64,000 nucleotides of DNA, from NCBI GenBank assembly GCA_025499705.1, contig JAFMVE010000004.1, positions 1 to 64,000 of the forward strand, read 5' to 3'. Both the position numbers and the translations under genes were made by a program. The stretch comes from Carboxylicivirga caseinilyticus (GTDB taxonomy: Bacteria > Bacteroidota > Bacteroidia > Bacteroidales > Marinilabiliaceae). The notes under the pieces are model-generated. The model was not told the DNA's origin. It did no database searches and worked only from the letters and a program-made list of their open reading frames with translations. Below are positions 45,994 to 53,126 of the stretch, piece by piece; positions within the stretch are counted from its first letter, which is position 1; every line of letters starts with the position of its first letter.

Positions 45994-46296
45994 TCTTTTT
46001 TTATTTAATGAATCTTCGTTTTTATACTGTGACAAGCTTTTTCCTAATTTTCACCGCTCAAGCCGCGAAGGCTTTTGGCTTCGCCGATTTTCAATTCATT
46101 TCTTGTCTTGATACAAGAAACGAAACAAAGAAAATCAAGGCTGCATTAAAAGATAATTGCTTCTTATTCGCAGAGCTTAAGTGCGGCCGGGTGATCTTCG
46201 AACAAGTTCTCAGCTTCCCGGTCTTTCTAAAGCTCTTCTTCATCGATTCAATCATCTTTAATGAGGCCAACCTGAATAACTTTACTCAATCCTATT
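45994..46296. other. Intergenic insertion-like spacer with two hairpins inside the rhamnose operon
   Basis: About 300 bp between the RhaE-like aldolase and the kinase where neighbours are otherwise closely packed. It contains hairpin GCGAAG/CTTCGC (46065-46070, 46079-46084) and hairpin TTTCTTGT/ACAAGAAA (46099-46106, 46113-46120), with local base composition (GC-rich pieces around 46050-46085 and 46180-46220) unlike the flanks. A 99-codon plus-strand frame crosses it but has no recognisable protein. Possibly a dispersed repeat or a MITE-like remnant. Confidence 0.45.
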
Positions 46297-47400
46297 TTAT
46301 TTTTTAGCCATCTTTCGACGGTAATTTTCAACTTCCCAATTATCAATAAATGCGATTTGCTCTTCCGTCATTGATTTGGGACCACCAAAGCTTGCTGCAT
46401 AAAAACCAATCTTCAGCATATCAGTAAAAACCTCCAACACCGTTGCAATTGCTTTTTCGCTCTCTTCGGCAATTACAATCCCTTTACCTTTAATGGCAAT
46501 TACCTTAGGTGTATATCCTTTTTGAGCAATAAACTCTTTTAACTGAACAGCATCCTTCTCTGCATCTAAAAACGGATAGTAAGCTTTAGCATAAACTATA
46601 TTGTCGGGAGTATAAGCAGCTGCTACCTCCTCAAAAGCTTTTTCATCAGTAATAAAATAATGAATCAAATCACTGTTGTATGCTTTTAATTTCAACTGAT
46701 CGTCCTTATCAATAGCAACCTTAATACTATTCATATCAATGTCGGTTAATTCCGAAGCTGCACTATCCGGCAATTCGCTCTGAAGCTGAGCTTTCAGTAC
46801 TGCAAATACTTCATCATAAATCTCTCTTACCTCCTGTGTGGTATTGGCAGCCACAAAAATTCCATGATTTTCGAGGAAGATAACCTTGGGAGATACACCT
46901 TTATCTGCTTTATATGTATTGATTCGGTCGTACACTTTCTTGAAAAGCACATAACCCGGATCAGTATACTCGATAAACAAAGCATCGCCAAATAACTCAC
47001 TGCACATTGATTTTGCATTCTTCGAACACATCAAAGCATTTACCAATGTTGGATGTGTATGAATCACATAAGCATAATCGATTACTTCGTGCATTGATGT
47101 TTCCACACTGGGACGTTTATCTGCAGGATAAAGTATCGCAGCATGCAGATCATTTTTAACTTCTTCTTCTCGCTTTGAGCTATCATCGCTATACGATTTT
47201 TCAGCAATGGTCTTCAGCTTACTTCGCGAAAGACATACAAAACCGTCTTCTTCGATCACTGCAAGTGATGTTCCACTTGCCTTGATCCATAATTTTTCTT
47301 CGTCCTTAAAAGAGGTATTACCACCCCCGGCAATCACATACAGCGGATTTTTTCCGTAGTGTTGCGAAATTTCAATTAAATCATTCAGACTTGGATTCAT
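46297..47400 (-). CDS. RhaE-like class II aldolase (rhamnulose-1-phosphate aldolase), without dehydrogenase half
   Basis: 367 aa with the start at MNPSLNDLIEIS; the ATG at 47445 is rejected because the extra 15 codons run through the hairpin 47420-47455. It has VIAGGGNTSFKD, KASGTSLAVI, SVETSMHEVI with the catalytic Glu, VIHTHPTLVNAL (zinc His pair), GYVLFKKVYD and FLENHGIFVAA (third His). The C-terminus ends with FGGPKSMTEEQIAFIDNWEVENYR, which corresponds to the linker before the SDR domain in bifunctional RhaEW proteins; here the protein stops. The matching SDR could be the one at 34327-35427. It would split rhamnulose-1-P into DHAP and L-lactaldehyde. Confidence 0.87.
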   Translation of the reverse strand: MNPSLNDLIEISQHYGKNPLYVIAGGGNTSFKDEEKLWIKASGTSLAVIEEDGFVCLSRSKLKTIAEKSYSDDSSKREEEVKNDLHAAILYPADKRPSVETSMHEVIDYAYVIHTHPTLVNALMCSKNAKSMCSELFGDALFIEYTDPGYVLFKKVYDRINTYKADKGVSPKVIFLENHGIFVAANTTQEVREIYDEVFAVLKAQLQSELPDSAASELTDIDMNSIKVAIDKDDQLKLKAYNSDLIHYFITDEKAFEEVAAAYTPDNIVYAKAYYPFLDAEKDAVQLKEFIAQKGYTPKVIAIKGKGIVIAEESEKAIATVLEVFTDMLKIGFYAASFGGPKSMTEEQIAFIDNWEVENYRRKMAKK

Positions 47401-47419
47401 AATTACTGATTTAAGGGAA

Positions 47420-47455
47420 AGCATTCCGGAAACACAATATGTCACCCGGAATGCT
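47420..47455. other. Stable hairpin between rhaA and the RhaE-like gene
   Basis: Perfect 10-bp stem AGCATTCCGG (47420-47429) / CCGGAATGCT (47446-47455), 16-nt loop. No U-tract follows on the minus strand, so it is more likely an mRNA-stabilising or processing hairpin inside the operon than a terminator. Confidence 0.55.
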
Positions 47456-47477
47456 CAAATATTCAGAACAAAGTCAA

Positions 47478-48743
47478 TTATCTTTTGCTTAACACATCTT
47501 TTTCGTACTGCTGGATTTCTGCAATATAAGCTTCACTCACAGGCACACCTTCTTTCAAACAGTAATAATCCCATACTGCACCAAATGGCTTGGTCTTTAA
47601 TTCTTCCAATAAAGCCAGACGTTCGAAGTTTTTACCTTCTTCTTCGTACTCCTTAAGTGTTTCGGTTGGCTCCAGCAAAGCAATCATAAAGGCTTTTTGA
47701 GCGGCACGTGTACCTGTTACATAGGCACCAATACGGTTGATTGATGCATCGAAGAAATCAAGACCAATATTTACACGATCCAGGTAATTGCTACGGATAA
47801 TTTCAGAAGCAATCAGCTGTACATCTTCATTCAAGGTAACAACATGATCTGAATCCCAACGTATTGGACGAGTAACATGTAACAACACCTCATCAACAAA
47901 CTGAAGACAAGCTGAAATTTTATCACCAACCTGTTCTGTTGGATGGAAATGTCCGTTATCCAAACAAATCAACTTATTGTTTTTAATAGCATAACCTAAA
48001 TAAAAATCATGCGAACCAACAGTCATACTTTCAGCTCCGATACCAAACAGCTTACTTTCCACAGCATCCTTCATTTGACTTTTTGGATAATCGGTTGCCA
48101 TGGCCTCGTCAAGTGATTTTTTTAATTGTACGCGATGTCCATTGCGGTCAACAGGAGTATCTTTTGCTCCATCAGGAATCCAGGTATTGTGCACACATGG
48201 TGTACCTAATTGTTTTCCAATCTCAGCCGAAATCTCGCGACAACGCTTTAGATGTTCCACCCAGAATGAACGTATTTCCTCATTTTTTGATGACAGCGTA
48301 AAGCCTGAATCTGCCATTGGATGAGAAAAACAAGACGCATTGAAATCCATACCAATACCCTGCTTTTTACACCAGTCAATCCAGCTTTGATAGTGTTTAA
48401 TTTCAATCTGATCACGATCTACTTTCTCTCCCTGAAAATCACCGTAGATCGCATGTAAATTAAGGCGCTGCTTACCCGGAAGTAACGACAACACTTTCTC
48501 CAAATCAGCTCTCATCTGCTCCATGGTATGGGCTTTACCCGGATAATTACCAGTCGTCTGAATGCCCCCTCCTGAAAGTTCAGCATCAGGAGTTTCAAAG
48601 CCTCCAACATCATCAGTTTGCCAGCAATGCAAACTAATAACTACCTCTTTCATTTTTTCGATAGCTTTGTCGGTATCAATTCCCAATGCAGCATATTGTT
48701 CTTTTGCTACTTCGTAAGCTCTTTCTATGATTTCGTTAGCCAT
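47478..48743 (-). CDS. rhaA: L-rhamnose isomerase
   Basis: A 421-aa TIM-barrel isomerase converting L-rhamnose to L-rhamnulose. Typical segments: SLHCWQTDDVGGFE near the N-terminus, NLHAIYGDF, GMDFNASCFSHPMADSGFTLSS, CVHNTWIPDG, LFGIGAESMTVGSHDFYLGYA, CLDNGHFHPTE and RWDSDHVVTLNED, which contain the Mn2+/substrate ligands (Glu, Asp, His). Length matches E. coli RhaA (419 aa). It follows rhaM after 346 bp that hold the tandem repeat and the third paired operator, so it probably has its own promoter as well. Confidence 0.97.
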   Translation of the reverse strand: MANEIIERAYEVAKEQYAALGIDTDKAIEKMKEVVISLHCWQTDDVGGFETPDAELSGGGIQTTGNYPGKAHTMEQMRADLEKVLSLLPGKQRLNLHAIYGDFQGEKVDRDQIEIKHYQSWIDWCKKQGIGMDFNASCFSHPMADSGFTLSSKNEEIRSFWVEHLKRCREISAEIGKQLGTPCVHNTWIPDGAKDTPVDRNGHRVQLKKSLDEAMATDYPKSQMKDAVESKLFGIGAESMTVGSHDFYLGYAIKNNKLICLDNGHFHPTEQVGDKISACLQFVDEVLLHVTRPIRWDSDHVVTLNEDVQLIASEIIRSNYLDRVNIGLDFFDASINRIGAYVTGTRAAQKAFMIALLEPTETLKEYEEEGKNFERLALLEELKTKPFGAVWDYYCLKEGVPVSEAYIAEIQQYEKDVLSKR

Positions 48744-48790
48744 TTTATTATTCTTTTGATTGTTGTTACTTTTTTATTATTTCTATCTAT

Positions 48791-48970
48791 CATAGCACTC
48801 ACGTACTATGCTAATACAAACGTCCCTCCGGGACTTGATTTTCAGCTTCTTTATTCCCATAGCACTTACGTACTATGCTGTTACAATCGTCCCTCCGGGA
48901 CTCTTATATTCATTTTCTACGAAACATTGCATTTAGAATGCTATTCAAATACAATCTTCCCTGCGGGACT
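48791..48970. repeat. Three tandem 67-bp units with double palindromes
   Basis: Units of 45-46 bp start at 48791, 48858 and 48925, separated by 22 bp, giving an exact 67-bp period. Each has an imperfect palindrome (CATAGCACTCACGTACTATG in unit 1) and a GTCCCTCCGGGAC hairpin; unit 3 is diverged in the first palindrome but keeps TCCCTGCGGGA. The structure recalls REP/BIME elements mobilised by RAYT transposases. No cas genes and too few copies for CRISPR. Confidence 0.8.
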
Positions 48971-48983
48971 ACCAGAACTTTAT

Positions 48984-49034
48984 ATAAGGAACGGTTCTTT
49001 ATTTACATTTCTTTAATAGAGAACCGTTCCTTAT
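48984..49034. promoter_or_regulatory. Paired GAACNGTTC operator (copy 3), inverted repeat
   Basis: Perfect 15-bp inverted arms ATAAGGAACGGTTCT (48984-48998) and its complement (49020-49034), 21-bp spacer, centres 32 bp apart. Same element as at 34261-34310 and 36685-36735. It lies 241-291 bp upstream of rhaA. Confidence 0.65.
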
Positions 49035-49089
49035 GCGAGCTTCGAACTTCTGCCTCCAATCATCCGTCCGATAACTTTTAACTTGTTTT

Positions 49090-49404
49090 TTACTCCATAT
49101 AAAACACTTCTTCCAAAGGCACAGAAACCGGTGAATTATCTGGATTTACAACCATTATATCGGCCATAAATTTCCACCACTTCTTAACAATTTCTGTTTT
49201 ACCCAGATCCTGTGAACCTCCATCTCCACTTACTTTCTGAAAAGCAAACAAAGTATTGGTTTCTTCATCCAGAAAGATGGAATATTCAGACACACCCGCA
49301 TCTTTCAATAGCCTCTTCAACTCAGGCCATATCTCATTATGGCGCTTTATATATTCCTGTTTTTGCCCCTCGTTGAGGTGCATCTTAAATGCTAATCTAG
49401 TCAT
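49090..49404 (-). CDS. rhaM: L-rhamnose mutarotase
   Basis: A 104-aa dimeric alpha/beta-barrel protein that interconverts alpha- and beta-L-rhamnose. Typical MHLNEGQKQEYIKRHNEIWPEL (catalytic His near residue 22), YSIFLDEETNTLFAF and the WWKFMADIM segment at the C-terminus. Length equals E. coli RhaM. It starts 10 bp after the rhaT stop, so both are co-transcribed. Confidence 0.96.
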   Translation of the reverse strand: MTRLAFKMHLNEGQKQEYIKRHNEIWPELKRLLKDAGVSEYSIFLDEETNTLFAFQKVSGDGGSQDLGKTEIVKKWWKFMADIMVVNPDNSPVSVPLEEVFYME

Positions 49405-49414
49405 GACAAAAGGT

Positions 49415-50515
49415 TTAATTTACAAAATCACTTTTGGCAATACCCATAATGATTACGGATAAGAGAATTAAACCAATTCCAAGAAAAATTGTGGTTCTTG
49501 TTTTACTGGAAACACCAGCCCATTCTTTTCGGTAGAAACCCCAAAAGTTAGCCGTAAGTATAATAGTAGACATATGTAAAATCCAGGAGCTGGCACCATT
49601 TCCAATTTTGGTTTCTCCCATTCCATAGAAAAAGAATTGTAAAAACCAGGTAGTACCGGCCAAGGCACAGAACAAGTAATTTTTAAGAAGTGGAGATTTG
49701 GTATCAACAAAATCCTTACCTGTTTTATTTTTGATAATAAGAGCCAAACTCCAAATCAGGTTAGTTGTTAAACCTCCCCAAAGTATCACCAGAAAAATGA
49801 TGTTATTCTCGAACAGATATACTCCATCAGTCACAAAAGAAAAGTTATTATCTACCGCGATAGTTCGAACAGCTTCCCCCATTTCCTTTCCGGCATCAAT
49901 GCCAAAACTAAAGAAAGCACTAAGCACACCTGAAATGACAGCGATAATTAAACCTTTCGTAAGTTTAAACTCACTATTCACACCTTCTTTGACATCTGCC
50001 AGTTCTTTATCTTTCATTAATCCGGCCTTTCCACTTAAGACGATTCCAATCATCATAACCAGAATACCAAACAGAATTATCCTACCACTTGTACTACCCA
50101 ACATATCGATAAAAGAATCTCCGGCAGGTAATACTTCACCTAAGTTGCCAACATTTCGTAAAATTGGTAAACCCAACGATCCAACCAACGATGTAATTCC
50201 GAGTAAAACTGAATTTCCAAGTGACATACCCAGGTAACGAATTCCCAAACCGTAAGTAAGTCCTCCTACTCCCCACAGAACACCTAAGATATAAGTAAGA
50301 CGAACGATTGAAGAATCTGTACTACCAATGATATCATTCCAACCAGGTGTGGTTAATAAAACGGCAATGAAGGGCATTATCAACCATGAAAACAATCCGC
50401 CTACAATCCAGTAAACTTCCCAGTTCCATTTTTTAACCAGATTATAAGGCATGTACCAACTTCCGGAAGCGGCACCTCCCAGAGAGTGAAAAATAATTCC
50501 TAAAATAACTTGCAT
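49415..50515 (-). CDS. rhaT: L-rhamnose-proton symporter
   Basis: A 366-aa inner-membrane transporter with about ten helices. The N-terminus (LGIIFHSLGGAASGSWYMPY), the VLWGVGGLTYGLGIRYLGMSLG segment and LFCALAGTTWFLQFFFYGMGETKIG are characteristic of the DMT-superfamily RhaT group. It brings in L-rhamnose released from rhamnogalacturonan. First gene of the rhamnose operon, driven by a promoter at 50587-50618 with AraC-type direct repeats just upstream. Confidence 0.95.
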   Translation of the reverse strand: MQVILGIIFHSLGGAASGSWYMPYNLVKKWNWEVYWIVGGLFSWLIMPFIAVLLTTPGWNDIIGSTDSSIVRLTYILGVLWGVGGLTYGLGIRYLGMSLGNSVLLGITSLVGSLGLPILRNVGNLGEVLPAGDSFIDMLGSTSGRIILFGILVMMIGIVLSGKAGLMKDKELADVKEGVNSEFKLTKGLIIAVISGVLSAFFSFGIDAGKEMGEAVRTIAVDNNFSFVTDGVYLFENNIIFLVILWGGLTTNLIWSLALIIKNKTGKDFVDTKSPLLKNYLFCALAGTTWFLQFFFYGMGETKIGNGASSWILHMSTIILTANFWGFYRKEWAGVSSKTRTTIFLGIGLILLSVIIMGIAKSDFVN

Positions 50516-50586
50516 AATAGTATAACTAATTTGATTTAAGGGAAAAATGAATAATTTTATTCAATAAATTTAGTTGCTTATAGAAC

Positions 50587-50618
50587 CAAAAGTAAACTTC
50601 ATAATCAAATTAATCAAT
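50587..50618 (-). promoter_or_regulatory. Promoter of rhaT and the rhamnose operon
   Basis: Minus strand: -33-like ATTG (50618-50615), 20-bp spacer, -7 TACTTTTG (50594-50587), exact TAnnTTTG. Start near 50580, 65-nt leader. Confidence 0.6.
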
Positions 50619-50619
50619 A

Positions 50620-50650
50620 CACTTTTTGGCACTTGATTTGCACTTTTTGG
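50620..50650. promoter_or_regulatory. AraC-type direct-repeat activator site
   Basis: Two identical copies of CACTTTTTGG at 50620-50629 and 50641-50650, exactly 21 bp (two helical turns) apart. They sit directly upstream of the rhaT -33 box and end 7 bp before the AraC ATG, so they can activate rhaT and feed back on the regulator. Confidence 0.7.
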
Positions 50651-50657
50651 ACCAATT

Positions 50658-51542
50658 ATGAAAGATTTTTTCAAATACCTTACAGCTGGAGCGGAAGACA
50701 AAGCCTGGGGCCTTTATTTAAATGTTGCCGGACAATCGAAAATAAAACCCGGTGTTAACTATCCTCCCGTTGAACATCCTAGCGGATATTACTTTACATG
50801 GGAAAACGGTCGTATTCTAAACGAGTATCAGATTAATTACATAACAGAAGGAAGAGGAACTCTTGAAAATAATCGTGGAAAGTTTACTGTAAAACCTGGT
50901 TCTTTAATGATAATCCGAAAAGGTGAATGGCATCGCTATCGTCCGGCCAGAAATTCGGGCTGGCAAGAACATTATATTGGATTTGATGGCACACTGGCAA
51001 AACATTTCCTCCACGACAACCATGTTTTACAAGAACAGTCAGTAATTGAATGTGGAGATCATGAAGATATCATTGATACTTATTACAGGATTTTTGAATT
51101 AGCCCAAAACGAGGCCCCTGGAAACCAACATATTGCTTCAGGTTTCATAATAAAGCTTTTAGGATATATTGCTGCACAACAGAAACATCGCAATTTTGCA
51201 GGAACCCAAATTGAGAGAGTAATACAGGATGCCCGTTTTCATATGCGCCGCAACATAGAAGGAGAGGTAGATTTGGAGAAACTGGCACACGATAATTGCA
51301 TTGGATATTCCTATTTCCGAAAAATGTTCAAAAAGTACACTGGTATCTCCCCTCATCAATATTATCTCGATCTGAAACTAATGCGTGCGAAAGAATTAAT
51401 CCTCACATCCGACAAGAGCATTAAAGAAATCAGCTATCATTTGGGTTTTCAATCCATCCATTATTTCAGTAGACTCTTCAAGAAGAAAGTTGGTCAGAAT
51501 CCATCTGAGTTGAGAAATGTGATTAAAAGTAAATTTAATTGA
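50658..51542 (+). CDS. AraC-family regulator of the rhamnose operon
   Basis: A 294-aa activator. The N-terminal cupin sugar-binding domain (about 30-165) has LNEYQINYITEGRGTLENN, KPGSLMIIRKGEWHRYRP and WQEHYIGFDG; the C-terminal double helix-turn-helix (about 190-290) has CIGYSYFRKMFKKYTGISPHQYYLDLKLMRAKELI and IKEISYHLGFQSIHYFSRLFKKKVGQNPSE. It is divergent from rhaT across 142 bp that hold a consensus promoter and 21-bp-spaced direct repeats. Rhamnose is the expected effector, by position. Confidence 0.93.
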   Translation: MKDFFKYLTAGAEDKAWGLYLNVAGQSKIKPGVNYPPVEHPSGYYFTWENGRILNEYQINYITEGRGTLENNRGKFTVKPGSLMIIRKGEWHRYRPARNSGWQEHYIGFDGTLAKHFLHDNHVLQEQSVIECGDHEDIIDTYYRIFELAQNEAPGNQHIASGFIIKLLGYIAAQQKHRNFAGTQIERVIQDARFHMRRNIEGEVDLEKLAHDNCIGYSYFRKMFKKYTGISPHQYYLDLKLMRAKELILTSDKSIKEISYHLGFQSIHYFSRLFKKKVGQNPSELRNVIKSKFN

Positions 51543-51673
51543 TTATCAACAACTACCACATGAATATAAATATTTCACAACGATAACCATTGAAAGAGAA
51601 AACCAATATCAGTTAAAAGGGTATCGATAAGAAAGAAGATATTTCTATCTTTAATCAACTTAATCTGTAATCT

Positions 51674-52168
51674 ATGACGACTCTTTATAACTGGAGGAAA
51701 GGCACTTTCTCATCAACCTATGAAATTTATACGAGCAACCAACTCATTGGCAACTTAAAAGATAACTCCTTTAAGCGTATGGCCTATGGGATTATTGACA
51801 ATCGTAATATCCATTTTCAAACCACAGGTTTCTGGAAGCAACAAACCATTATCATTGATGCTGATAACAATACTATAATTGGGAATATCTCTTACGGAAC
51901 GTGGATGACAAAGGCAACCATTAGTTTATCAGATAAAACTTACCTCTGGCAGTACGACAATATTTGGAATACTAAATGGTCGATGTTAGGCCCAGATGGA
52001 ACCATCATACGAAATTCGGGAAGAACAAACAGCGGGATAATTGAATCTAACAGTAATAATGACATGCTAATGCTATGTGGTCTATTTATTACTAATTACC
52101 TGCTTCAGATAACCGTTGCAACTAGTATTGCTGCAATGTTGCCACTTTGGGTAACAGTTTTTAATTAG
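51674..52168 (+). CDS. Hypothetical protein, possible tubby/LURP-like fold
   Basis: 164 aa, not recognised with confidence. No signal peptide. Most of it (about 1-130) is a succession of short beta strands with Trp and aromatic residues (YEIYTSNQLIGNLK, FWKQQTIIID, TYLWQYDN, WSMLGPDGTIIRNSG), a pattern seen in LURP-one/scramblase-like beta barrels; the C-terminus (about 132-160) is one hydrophobic helix that could be a membrane anchor. It ends 14 bp before the methyltransferase gene, and the two probably form a pair unrelated to the glycan loci on both sides. Confidence 0.55.
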   Translation: MTTLYNWRKGTFSSTYEIYTSNQLIGNLKDNSFKRMAYGIIDNRNIHFQTTGFWKQQTIIIDADNNTIIGNISYGTWMTKATISLSDKTYLWQYDNIWNTKWSMLGPDGTIIRNSGRTNSGIIESNSNNDMLMLCGLFITNYLLQITVATSIAAMLPLWVTVFN

Positions 52169-52182
52169 CAAAGCCTTATTAA

Positions 52183-53019
52183 ATGACAAATTATTTAAAA
52201 ACCAACTGGAACTTTGATTCAGACGAGTTGATTGATGTATTTGATGAAGTACCTGTTTGGTCTGCTCCATTTGGATTAAAACTGCTTGACAGAATCAAAT
52301 ATAAAAAAGGAATAAAAGCTTTAGACATTGGATTCGGAAGTGGATTTCCGCTTACTGAACTGGCAATGAGACTGGGTAATTCATCTAACGTATTTGGTAT
52401 TGATCCATGGGAAGCTGCCATCAGAAGAACGAAGAAAAAGTTATCGGTTTATGGGATAAGTAATGTTGAATTAATAAATGGAACTATTGAGAACAACCCT
52501 TTTTCTGATCAATCATTTGACTTAATAGTCAGTAATAATGGATTAAATAATGTTTCTGACCTCGACAAAGCCATAACTGAATGTGCAAGAATTTGTAAAA
52601 CAGGTGCACAGTTTATACAGACCGTTAATCTCAATGAAACGATGATAGAATTTTATTCTGCTTTGGAGATTATTCTGCAACAATTCCAACTGCAAGAATC
52701 TATTGAATTAATGCAGCAGCACATTTATAAAAAACGAAAACCTGTGGCTGAATATCTTGAGATGATTCATTCAAAAGAATTTAAAGTTATTTCAACTGTT
52801 TATGATCAATTTGAATATCATTTTACAGATGCAACTTCAATGTTTAATCATTTCTTTATTCGTTTAGCTTTTATCGACTCCTGGAAAGAACTAATTCCTG
52901 TTCATATGCAAAAAACAGTATTTAAAGCTGTTGAAGAACTATTAAACGAAAAAGCAGAAAAAGAAGGCACCTTAAAACTTAGTGTTCCTTTTGTGGTTAT
53001 CGATTCTCGTAAAATATAA
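52183..53019 (+). CDS. Class I SAM-dependent methyltransferase
   Basis: A 278-aa cytosolic protein. Rossmann-fold methyltransferase with motif I ALDIGFGSGFPLTELA (about 45-60), the acidic residue in FGIDPWEAA, motif IV SFDLIVSNNGLNNV and later ARICKTGAQFIQT. The C-terminal half (about 150-278) is helical and specific, perhaps substrate binding. The substrate (small molecule, lipid or protein) cannot be told. It follows the 164-aa hypothetical gene closely on the plus strand and converges on the GH28 operon. Confidence 0.85.
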   Translation: MTNYLKTNWNFDSDELIDVFDEVPVWSAPFGLKLLDRIKYKKGIKALDIGFGSGFPLTELAMRLGNSSNVFGIDPWEAAIRRTKKKLSVYGISNVELINGTIENNPFSDQSFDLIVSNNGLNNVSDLDKAITECARICKTGAQFIQTVNLNETMIEFYSALEIILQQFQLQESIELMQQHIYKKRKPVAEYLEMIHSKEFKVISTVYDQFEYHFTDATSMFNHFFIRLAFIDSWKELIPVHMQKTVFKAVEELLNEKAEKEGTLKLSVPFVVIDSRKI

Positions 53020-53126
53020 TCAAACAAACCAGAGACGAAGTAGTTTCAAATTATGAACTCATTCAGTTACGAAATCAGCTTTTGTTTACAATGCCTCTGA
53101 ATTTATTATTTAAGAATACATTATAA

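Larger units (their letters stand above)
48744..49089. other. Intergenic region rhaM-rhaA
   Basis: 346 bp holding three 67-bp tandem units (48791-48970) and the paired GAACNGTTC element (48984-49034). A promoter for rhaA is expected but no TAnnTTTG box was found on the minus strand. Confidence 0.6.

Noticed and set aside
46008-46307. Plus-strand 99-aa frame between the kinase and aldolase genes
   Set aside because: It overlaps the start of the kinase gene on the other strand, has no recognisable domain and lies in an insertion-like spacer.
47420-47455. Terminator between rhaA and the RhaE-like aldolase
   Set aside because: No U-run follows on the coding strand and the two genes belong to one pathway.
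48791-48970. CRISPR-like repeat/spacer pattern (45-bp units, 22-bp spacers)
   Set aside because: Only three units, the third diverged; units contain two separate palindromes and there is no cas gene. A REP/BIME-type repeat fits better.
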